Positions 1 to 5,019 of a stretch of DNA of 7,163 nucleotides are shown here, in pieces. Made by a program: the position numbers and the translations under genes. How positions within the stretch are numbered: position 1 is the stretch's first letter; each line of letters opens with the position of its first letter. This DNA is from Acidobacteriota bacterium. Its GTDB lineage: Bacteria; Acidobacteriota; Terriglobia; Acidiferrales; UBA7541. The notes beneath the pieces were generated by a model. The model made no database searches. It had not been told where the DNA came from and saw nothing but the letters and a program-made list of their open reading frames with translations. Location of the stretch: contig PKWH01000291.1 of the NCBI GenBank assembly GCA_003131985.1, forward strand, positions 1-7,163, read 5' to 3'.

Positions 1-236
1 GCTGAGCGCGGCCCTTTCTGAAGTTCCTTGCGCAGCGCGGCAAGCATCCCGGCGGTACCGATGGCGTAAACTTCCACGCTGCCATCGCGCAAGTTCCTCG
101 CGTAGCCGGTTAGGCCTAGCCCGCGAGCGAGGCGGCTCGCAAAATAGCGAAACCCCACGCCTTGCACCCTTCCGCTGACGCGATAGCGCCGAGCCTGGTG
201 ATTTTCCTGTTTTTCCTGGATGGGACTTTCAGACAT
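1..236 (-). CDS. acyP: Acylphosphatase, 3' end cut off by the window edge
   Basis: A small cytosolic enzyme that hydrolyses acyl phosphates (carboxyl-phosphate bonds) to carboxylate and phosphate. Reading the minus strand from ATG at 236 gives 78 complete codons before the window ends. Residues 22-30 read GRVQGVGFR, the signature phosphate-binding loop, with R30 matching the catalytic arginine. GYARNLRDGSVEV (44-56) is the second family signature, with N48 matching the catalytic asparagine. The family is usually about 90-100 residues, so roughly 15-20 C-terminal residues lie outside the window. In-frame TGA and TAA codons at 257-252 leave ATG 236 as the only reasonable start. The first 16 residues (polar, Glu/Gln-rich) extend beyond the usual N-terminus. 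No Shine-Dalgarno is evident. The gene diverges from the secreted-protein gene at 439. The family call is firm; physiological role is unclear, as for most bacterial acylphosphatases. Confidence 0.93.
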   Translation of the reverse strand, partial: MSESPIQEKQENHQARRYRVSGRVQGVGFRYFASRLARGLGLTGYARNLRDGSVEVYAIGTAGMLAALRKELQKGPRS

Positions 237-248
237 CGCGAACGAAGA

Positions 249-257
249 ATTTTATCA
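249..257 (-). promoter_or_regulatory. Candidate extended -10 promoter for the acylphosphatase gene
   Basis: On the minus strand the sequence TGATAAAAT contains an extended -10 (TG, one base, then TAAAAT, five of six matches to TATAAT). No good -35 hexamer is visible at normal spacing. Transcription would begin only about 5-8 bases before ATG 236, giving a nearly leaderless message, which fits the absence of a ribosome binding site. This is pattern matching only. Confidence 0.3.
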
Positions 258-331
258 GAGGGGGGCCATACTAGCCTGAAAAATCCGCGAATCCCCGCTT
301 CGGACGAGTGGGCGCTTTTCACCATGGGGGC

Positions 332-347
332 TTGCAAATGTGATAGT
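332..347 (+). promoter_or_regulatory. Weak candidate promoter elements upstream of the secreted-protein gene
   Basis: Within the 202-bp divergent region (237-438) the best plus-strand candidate is TGTGATAGT at 339-347, an extended -10 whose hexamer GATAGT matches four of six positions, but no convincing -35 accompanies it. A TTGCAA at 332-337 could instead be a -35 for a poor -10 near 355-360. Either would leave a leader of about 70-85 bases before ATG 439. I see no small gene, terminator hairpin or structured RNA in the rest of this region. Confidence 0.2.
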
Positions 348-438
348 TTCGAAATTATGGAGATACCGGGCCTTCGCGACTGTACGCGAGGAACGGCAAT
401 CGCATCTAAAGTTCGGAAGGGTTTTGAAGAACCGCACA

Positions 439-1320
439 ATGAAAAAACACTTCTCGCTCCTAATTCCCTCAGCGCTCTTGCTGTTATTTGCCGTAAGCGC
501 CCGCGCGCAAGTAAGCGCTGGCCCGATGGCGCCTCCTCCAAAATACGAAGTGAAGCGCATCCCGTCCGAGCCGCATCCTGGACCCCCACCCATCCCCGAG
601 CAGGAGATTATCCAGAAATTTGCGGCCAATGAAGACGTGATGAAGCAGAAGTACGAAAGCTACGATTTTACTGAAACGATTCGCATCGAGGAAATGGCCG
701 ACCCGGGCGGAAAGTTCAGCGTGACAGGCGAGGTCTATACGCGGCCCGATGGCCAGCGCTTTTTGCGCGTCGCCAAGCAGCCTGAATCCGATCTGAAGGT
801 GGAGCACTTCTCGCTGGAGGATGCGCGCACGATGGCAAGCCTTCCGCTGTTCTCTCTTACCTCGAAGGAAATTGGAAACTACAATTTCAAATACGCGGGG
901 CAGGAAAAACTGGACCAGTTGACCACCTACATTTTTCAAGTTAAGCCGAAGCTGCTGAGCCGCAAACAGCGTTTTTTTGAGGGAGTCATCTGGGTTGACG
1001 ATCACGATTTCGCGATCGTAAAGAGCTATGGCAAGTTCGTGAGCGAGATTTCAGGCAACGGAACAAGCTTGCCCTTCACCATGTTCGAAACCTACCGCGA
1101 GAATTTCCAGGAGAAATACTGGCTGCCCACTTACACGCGCTCGGATGATTATATCAAGGGACCCAACGATGAAGAGCTGCCGCTGCGGCTGGTGATTCGC
1201 TCCACGGACTTCAAGCCTCACAATCAGCCGGGGGAAGGCGCTGCGCCCGCGCCGGCGCCGTCGGCCGCTCCGGCAACGGCTCCTAAATCCGTCCAGCCTC
1301 AGCCGCCATCGCTCAACTAG
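439..1320 (+). CDS. Secreted LolA-like protein of a probable acidobacterial family, function unknown
   Basis: Predicted 293-residue exported protein. Residues 1-23 form a signal peptide: MKK, a hydrophobic core rich in Leu, then ARA before a likely signal peptidase I cut at 23/24. There is no lipobox cysteine. A proline-rich linker (about 30-54) precedes the folded domain (about 55-258), and a disordered Pro/Ala-rich tail follows (265-293). The core contains repeated strand-like stretches such as YDFTETIRIEE (75-85), YAGQEKLDQLTTYIFQVKPK (152-171), FFEGVIWVDDHDFAIVK (179-195) and EKYWLPTYTRSDD (225-237). These resemble hypothetical proteins I recall from Acidobacteria and suggest a LolA/LppX-type half-barrel; that fold call is inference. 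ATG 439 is chosen because it places the signal peptide at the N-terminus; an in-frame ATG at 340 would add 33 residues ahead of it. A weak GAAG (426-429) precedes the start. The gene is probably monocistronic or weakly linked to marC 101 bp downstream. Confidence 0.8.
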   Translation: MKKHFSLLIPSALLLLFAVSARAQVSAGPMAPPPKYEVKRIPSEPHPGPPPIPEQEIIQKFAANEDVMKQKYESYDFTETIRIEEMADPGGKFSVTGEVYTRPDGQRFLRVAKQPESDLKVEHFSLEDARTMASLPLFSLTSKEIGNYNFKYAGQEKLDQLTTYIFQVKPKLLSRKQRFFEGVIWVDDHDFAIVKSYGKFVSEISGNGTSLPFTMFETYRENFQEKYWLPTYTRSDDYIKGPNDEELPLRLVIRSTDFKPHNQPGEGAAPAPAPSAAPATAPKSVQPQPPSLN

Positions 1321-1361
1321 CTGGCGAAAACGAGGACCAATCGCAGCGCTACAAACTTCCG

Positions 1362-1399
1362 CGCAAAAATGCTACCTTGGCGCGGTCGCGTTTTTTGCG
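1362..1399. repeat. Inverted repeat in the gap before marC
   Basis: Perfect 8-base arms, CGCAAAAA (1362-1369) and TTTTTGCG (1392-1399), are separated by a 22-base spacer in the 101-bp gap between the secreted-protein gene and marC. It could be a weak hairpin or a binding site for a dimeric regulator, but the AT-rich arms and long loop make a strong intrinsic terminator unlikely. It may be chance. No clear promoter is visible elsewhere in the gap. Confidence 0.25.
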
Positions 1400-1421
1400 G
1401 CGTAAATGCTTGGCATATTGA

Positions 1422-2084
1422 ATGAGTATAAACGTCACAGCGATCCTCGAATTCGCCCTGCTTGCGGTTACGTCCGTATTCTTTCTGGTTGATCCGTTCA
1501 CCGTGATTCCGATGTTTGTTGCAGTCACGGAAGACTCATCCGATTCCGAGCGCCGGCAAGTGGCGCGCCGTGCCGCGTGGACTTGCGCGATTGTGCTGTG
1601 CTCGTTCGCTCTGGCCGGCAGCTTGATTTTCAAAATGTTTGGAATCACGCTGCCGGCATTCAAAATTGCCGGCGGCATCATCCTGTTGGGGATTGGTCTC
1701 GACATGCTGCAGGCGCGTCCGTCGGGCACCAAGGTCACGCCGGAAGAAACTCAAGAAGGCACTAACAAGGCTGACGCGAGCATTATTCCTCTGGGTATGC
1801 CGATGCTGGCCGGCCCCGGGGCAATTTCCACGGTCATGGTTTTAGTCGGCGAATCCCACGCTATCTGGCAGCACGGAGTGATTTACGCGACCATTCTTCT
1901 TGTGTCATTTGTTTCGTATCTGGTCCTGGCGGGAGCGAACCGCGTACGGCGTTACCTCGGCGACACTGGAATCCGCATTATGACGCGATTGATGGGATTG
2001 CTCCTGGTGGCGCTGGCGGTGCAGTTCGTCGCGAACGGCCTGACGGATTTCGGCCTACTGAAGCCGCTGAGTTCTCCGTTCTAA
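1422..2084 (+). CDS. MarC/UPF0056 family integral membrane protein
   Basis: A 220-residue inner-membrane protein of the MarC family. Despite the name (multiple antibiotic resistance locus), the E. coli member was shown not to cause resistance, and the transported substrate is unknown. Six hydrophobic segments are visible at about 9-33, 50-72, 76-97, 120-142, 151-172 and 187-206. Family motifs are DPFTVIPMF (24-32) in the first segment and IIPLGMPMLAGPGAIST (121-137) opening the second half, which repeats the topology of the first. A charged loop (about 98-119) links the halves. Length matches the usual 200-220 residues. ATG 1422 gives the normal family N-terminus, but no Shine-Dalgarno precedes it. 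The gene converges on the oxidoreductase gene with 17 bp between stop codons and no obvious terminator between them. Family is certain; function is not. Confidence 0.93.
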   Translation: MSINVTAILEFALLAVTSVFFLVDPFTVIPMFVAVTEDSSDSERRQVARRAAWTCAIVLCSFALAGSLIFKMFGITLPAFKIAGGIILLGIGLDMLQARPSGTKVTPEETQEGTNKADASIIPLGMPMLAGPGAISTVMVLVGESHAIWQHGVIYATILLVSFVSYLVLAGANRVRRYLGDTGIRIMTRLMGLLLVALAVQFVANGLTDFGLLKPLSSPF

Positions 2085-2101
2085 ACGCGCCGATAGCGGT
2101 C

Positions 2102-3262
2102 CTAAAATTCCTCTTCAATTTTCTTCAACTTTGTAATCTTCAACTTGATTCGAAAATCGCGCGAACGCACTTCCGCTAGAATTGCGCGGCGCGTGTCAGC
2201 AGGCAGCATTTCAGGTTCCAGGACGCCGGCTTCGTCGCGCGGAAAATGCCTGATGAAGATTGCGGCTACGTGCGCAGTGGCGAACGAGATGGGCGTCGCG
2301 GCCAGTCCGCGCTGGCGAATCTGGAAAAGCGAGGGAAAGCTTGCGTCCCAGCGCACGAGCAGAGGCTGCTCGTCTTTCATGCCGCGCAACAACACTGCTG
2401 CGGCAAACCTTGCGTTGTAAAGAATACCTCTGCGAATCAAGGCGGCCACGTTTCTGGGCGTGAGCGTCTTGGGGAATCTTTTGCGGACGATCCCTTGCGA
2501 TCGGTTCAGCCTCCCTTGACGGAACCAGCGGTACAAGCGATCGAAATCATTACCGCCGATTTTCGCGTCCATGTCGCGAATCGGGATCACGTAAGGCACC
2601 ATGCAGACTTCGTCCTGCGCTGCCAGGTAGACGGTGGTCTCGCCAATTGGCGGCGGGAAGCGGAATTTTTCGCGGTCGGCAAATCGCTTGGCCAGAACGA
2701 ACCGGCCGTTGCGGTAAATCCTCGGCCGAGAAATCGCTTCGTCATAAGCGCCTTCGGGCGACCAGGTCGAAACCGGATCTTTGCTTTCCGTGCTTTCGAA
2801 CAGCCGCAGCTGAATCGACTCGACCGAATCGAGGAGCTCGGAGCCGCGCTTGGCGAGAAGGTTGGTTAAACCCGGAGCAGCTCCGGTGCAAATCAACGCC
2901 ACGCGATTTTTCGCGACGAAGCGCTTGTTGAAACGCACTTGCTCGGGCTTGAAAAGGCTACGCGTGAGGTGAGAATTCAAATCGAGATAATGCGCGCGCA
3001 GACGCAGCGCAGCGCGAAGGATAATTTCGTTGAACACGGCGGGAGAGGCGTTGACGATCAGATTGCAGCTGCGAGCCGCGCGAACGATGGACCAGAGATT
3101 GCGCGCGTTTGTCTCGACGACCTTTATCTCGCTCTTCTTGCCGAGAAACTTTCGCGCGCGTTCGGGATCGCGATCGCCGCACCACACGGTGTGTCCCTGG
3201 CGCACCAGCAACTGTGCCAGCAAAGAGCCGGTGCCGCCCACACCCAGAACGAAGATCCGCAT
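2102..3262 (-). CDS. Saccharopine dehydrogenase-like NAD(P)-binding oxidoreductase
   Basis: A 386-residue cytosolic protein with an N-terminal Rossmann fold: MRIFVLGVGGTGSLLAQLL (1-19) holds the glycine-rich dinucleotide loop GVGGTG, and GDRDPERA (29-36) ends strand two with an acidic residue, which often favours NAD over NADP. NLIVNASPAVFNEIILRAAL (67-86) and HYLDLN (91-96) are typical of the saccharopine dehydrogenase NAD-binding domain (lysine-pathway-like fold), followed by TGAAPGLTNLLA (126-137). The rest (about 145-360) resembles the family's C-terminal domain, ending with GVLEPEMLP (346-354). The last 20 residues are very lysine-rich. Members act on lysine, polyamine or unknown substrates, and nothing nearby identifies the substrate, so no gene symbol is given. 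ATG 3262 lies directly before the Rossmann strand, so the start is secure although its ribosome binding site is weak. It is divergent from moaA. Confidence 0.85.
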   Translation of the reverse strand: MRIFVLGVGGTGSLLAQLLVRQGHTVWCGDRDPERARKFLGKKSEIKVVETNARNLWSIVRAARSCNLIVNASPAVFNEIILRAALRLRAHYLDLNSHLTRSLFKPEQVRFNKRFVAKNRVALICTGAAPGLTNLLAKRGSELLDSVESIQLRLFESTESKDPVSTWSPEGAYDEAISRPRIYRNGRFVLAKRFADREKFRFPPPIGETTVYLAAQDEVCMVPYVIPIRDMDAKIGGNDFDRLYRWFRQGRLNRSQGIVRKRFPKTLTPRNVAALIRRGILYNARFAAAVLLRGMKDEQPLLVRWDASFPSLFQIRQRGLAATPISFATAHVAAIFIRHFPRDEAGVLEPEMLPADTRRAILAEVRSRDFRIKLKITKLKKIEEEF

Positions 3263-3271
3263 CGGCTGGCA

Positions 3272-3299
3272 ACTTTACCACATCCAACCAAGCGTACAA
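3272..3299 (-). promoter_or_regulatory. Candidate promoter for the saccharopine dehydrogenase-like gene
   Basis: On the minus strand a TTGTAC (3299-3294) is separated by 16 bases from TAAAGT (3277-3272). The matches to the sigma-70 consensus are three and four of six. The implied leader is only a few bases long. Position in the divergent 189-bp gap makes a promoter necessary somewhere here, but this particular one is weak. Confidence 0.22.
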
Positions 3300-3382
3300 C
3301 TGCCGGCCGCGCGACCGCTGCGGGTAAATCCTGAATCTTGCCCGACGCAGTGGAAGGATAGGAGATATACGGGCGCGAGCGG

Positions 3383-3388
3383 TATACT
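3383..3388 (+). promoter_or_regulatory. Candidate -10 element for moaA
   Basis: TATACT at 3383-3388 matches five of six positions of the sigma-70 -10 hexamer and would start transcription near 3395, leaving a leader of roughly 55 bases before the moaA start. No recognisable -35 sits 16-18 bases upstream. The leader would be too short for a molybdenum cofactor riboswitch, and I see no such structure in the gap. Confidence 0.3.
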
Positions 3389-3441
3389 GGCGCAGCATCC
3401 TGCTTCGGCATGTTTGCGACTCCGGCGGATTTGGCTCGTTT

Positions 3442-3447
3442 AAAGGA
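3442..3447 (+). promoter_or_regulatory. Ribosome binding site of moaA
   Basis: AAAGGA lies four bases before ATG 3452. A second ATG at 3448 is out of frame with moaA, so the Shine-Dalgarno together with the conserved N-terminus selects 3452. The spacing is slightly short but workable. Confidence 0.6.
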
Positions 3448-3451
3448 ATGA

Positions 3452-4432
3452 ATGCCGCTCGTTGACAAATTCGGGCGTCAAATAACCGATTTGCGCATCT
3501 CGGTTACGGACCGCTGCAATTTTCGTTGCGTCTATTGTCGCTCGGCCAATCCCGAGAACCACATGGCGGAGCACGCCCTGCTCGAATGGGAAGAGTACGA
3601 GCGACTGGCTCGCATCCTGGTCAACATGGGAATTCGAAAAATTCGGGTCACGGGCGGCGAACCCCTGGTGCGGCCCGGCGTTGAAGATTTTATCGCGCGG
3701 CTGAAAGCGCTCGGCGTGCAGGACCTTTCGATGACAACGAACGGCCACTTGCTCGCGGAACGTTGCGACCGCCTGGTGTCGGCGGGGCTGAATCGCATCA
3801 ACATCAGTCTCGATTCTCTGGAACGCGATAAGTTCGAACAGATCACGCGCACAAAAACTTTCGACCAGGTATTGTCGGGAATTAAGGCTGCGCAGGCTTC
3901 TCCGCTGCGCCCGGTGAAAGTGAACGCAGTGCTGGTGCGGGGAATAAATGACGGCGAGGTTGAAGCCTTCGCGGAATTCGCGCGCGAGCACGACATCGTG
4001 ATGCGCTTCATCGAGTTCATGCCGCTGGATGCAGACCGCACATGGACGCGCGAACAAGTGGTGACCGCGGCGGAAATTCACCGGCGCATTTCCGCTCGCT
4101 GGCCGCTCATTCCGGTTATTCACGAGCGCAGCGAAACCGCGCGCAAATATCGATTCGCCGATGGCCGCGGTGAGATCGGTCTCATCGCGCCCGTATCGCA
4201 TCCATTCTGCGGGCATTGCTCGCGCATCCGCCTGACGGCGGACGGAAAACTGCGTACCTGCCTGTTCAGCAAGGAAGATCACGACCTGAAATTTATGTTG
4301 CGCGGCGGCGCGACCGACCGGGAAATCGGCGACACGATTATTGCGATCGTTCACAAGAAAGAAAAAGGGCACCGTATCAATGAAGCGGATTTCATTCCGC
4401 CTTCGCGCACCATGGTTTTTATCGGCGGGTAG
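3452..4432 (+). CDS. moaA: GTP 3',8-cyclase MoaA (molybdenum cofactor synthesis)
   Basis: Radical SAM enzyme that converts GTP to 3',8-cyclo-7,8-dihydro-GTP, which MoaC turns into cyclic pyranopterin monophosphate, the first intermediate of molybdenum cofactor. The protein has 326 residues, normal for the family. The N-terminal cluster motif CNFRCVYC supplies C22, C26 and C29 for the SAM-binding 4Fe-4S cluster; TGGEP (67-71) is the SAM-contacting motif. The second, GTP-binding cluster is supplied by C253, C256 and C270 (CX2CX13C). R258 and R260 match the substrate-binding arginines by spacing from the cysteines, as does R15. The chain ends in the family's conserved GG (325-326), which takes part in catalysis, so the enzyme looks intact and active. 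After C29 it reads RSANPEN where many MoaA proteins have a CMP-type sequence. No other cofactor gene is in the window. It leads a possible three-gene run, with 96 bp to the DUF2203 gene. Confidence 0.97.
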   Translation: MPLVDKFGRQITDLRISVTDRCNFRCVYCRSANPENHMAEHALLEWEEYERLARILVNMGIRKIRVTGGEPLVRPGVEDFIARLKALGVQDLSMTTNGHLLAERCDRLVSAGLNRINISLDSLERDKFEQITRTKTFDQVLSGIKAAQASPLRPVKVNAVLVRGINDGEVEAFAEFAREHDIVMRFIEFMPLDADRTWTREQVVTAAEIHRRISARWPLIPVIHERSETARKYRFADGRGEIGLIAPVSHPFCGHCSRIRLTADGKLRTCLFSKEDHDLKFMLRGGATDREIGDTIIAIVHKKEKGHRINEADFIPPSRTMVFIGG

Positions 4433-4514
4433 TTTCGCGGTTCGGTGCGATTCGCCGGCTTCGCGTTACGTCCGAAACTTTCTTACCGCAAAGGTTCATT
4501 CTGAAAAAACGTCC

Positions 4515-4519
4515 GGGAG
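4515..4519 (+). promoter_or_regulatory. Ribosome binding site of the DUF2203 gene
   Basis: GGGAG lies nine bases before ATG 4529, a good Shine-Dalgarno at good spacing. The rest of the 96-bp gap after moaA shows no strong terminator hairpin, so read-through from moaA is possible. Confidence 0.55.
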
Positions 4520-4528
4520 ACGGCCCAG

Positions 4529-4975
4529 ATGGCGGATGAAGAACCTAAATATTTCTCGCTCACCGAAGCGGAACGTCTCCGCGTTCAACTCGAACCGGTT
4601 CTGATCGAAGCGATGGAGTCGCGCCGCAAATTGGGGGAAGTTGAAGAGCAACTAAACTCGCTCGCCGAACGGATTCAGCGCTCCGGCGGGCTCTTAGTTT
4701 CTTATGAGAAGACCGCGCGCATGCGATTGGATCGCAATCGCTCGGAGGAAGCTGTGCGATCGGCGCTCGAGCAGATTCAATCCACTGGCTGCGTGGTGAA
4801 GGATTTGGACGTCGGTTTGTTGGACTTTCCCGCGCGCATCAATAATCAGGAAGTTTATTTGTGTTGGCGGCTGGGAGAAGATCGCATCCGTTTCTATCAT
4901 GGCCAGGACGAAGGCTTTTCGGCGCGCAAGCCTATTGATCCGCGCGACGCCGGCTACAGCAGCCCGGTGCAGTAA
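4529..4975 (+). CDS. DUF2203 family protein
   Basis: A 148-residue soluble protein of unknown function. YFSLTEAERLRVQLEPVL (8-25) is the family's N-terminal signature, which leads into a long charged helix, possibly a coiled coil (about 12-85), with LGEVEEQLNSLAERI (35-49) at its centre. The C-terminal part is the most conserved: VVKDLDVGLLDFPAR (89-103), EVYLCWRLGE (108-117) and FYHGQDEGFSARKPI (122-136), as in other DUF2203 proteins, where a small beta domain follows the helices. No signal peptide, membrane segment or catalytic motif is visible. The last 12 residues are probably disordered. The family occurs widely as a short stand-alone protein; I know of no assigned biochemical function. 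It is followed after 44 bp by the thioredoxin-domain gene on the same strand, so the two are likely transcribed together. Confidence 0.9.
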   Translation: MADEEPKYFSLTEAERLRVQLEPVLIEAMESRRKLGEVEEQLNSLAERIQRSGGLLVSYEKTARMRLDRNRSEEAVRSALEQIQSTGCVVKDLDVGLLDFPARINNQEVYLCWRLGEDRIRFYHGQDEGFSARKPIDPRDAGYSSPVQ

Positions 4976-5019
4976 ATGCACGCCGCAAATTGTCTGCCAT
5001 CGAATTCATCTGAGGACCT

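Noticed and set aside
340..438. An earlier in-frame start at ATG 340 for the secreted protein
   Set aside because: It would place 33 mostly charged residues ahead of a textbook signal peptide beginning at ATG 439.
116..632. Open frames of 120-160 residues on both strands across the left intergenic region
   Set aside because: They overlap the acylphosphatase start, the divergent intergenic region and the signal peptide of the secreted protein, and their translations match no family.
484..1005. A 173-residue minus-strand open frame inside the secreted-protein gene
   Set aside because: It is antisense to a gene with a clear signal peptide and family-like core; no independent coding evidence was seen.
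2085..2101. A bidirectional terminator between the convergent marC and oxidoreductase genes
   Set aside because: The gap is only 17 bases and contains no GC-rich hairpin followed by a T-run in either direction.
2246..2869. A 207-residue plus-strand open frame, with several shorter ones, opposite the saccharopine dehydrogenase-like gene
   Set aside because: They lie wholly inside a conserved Rossmann-family gene on the other strand and show no domain, no good ribosome binding site and a low-complexity composition.
3263..3451. A possible molybdenum cofactor riboswitch upstream of moaA
   Set aside because: The best promoter candidate leaves a leader of only about 55 bases, and I could not find the extended paired structure expected of that riboswitch.
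3440..4372. A 310-residue open frame on the minus strand antisense to almost all of moaA
   Set aside because: The plus strand encodes an unmistakable, complete MoaA with all catalytic residues. The antisense translation has no recognisable domain and the composition of a shadow frame, rich in Arg, His, Ala and Phe.
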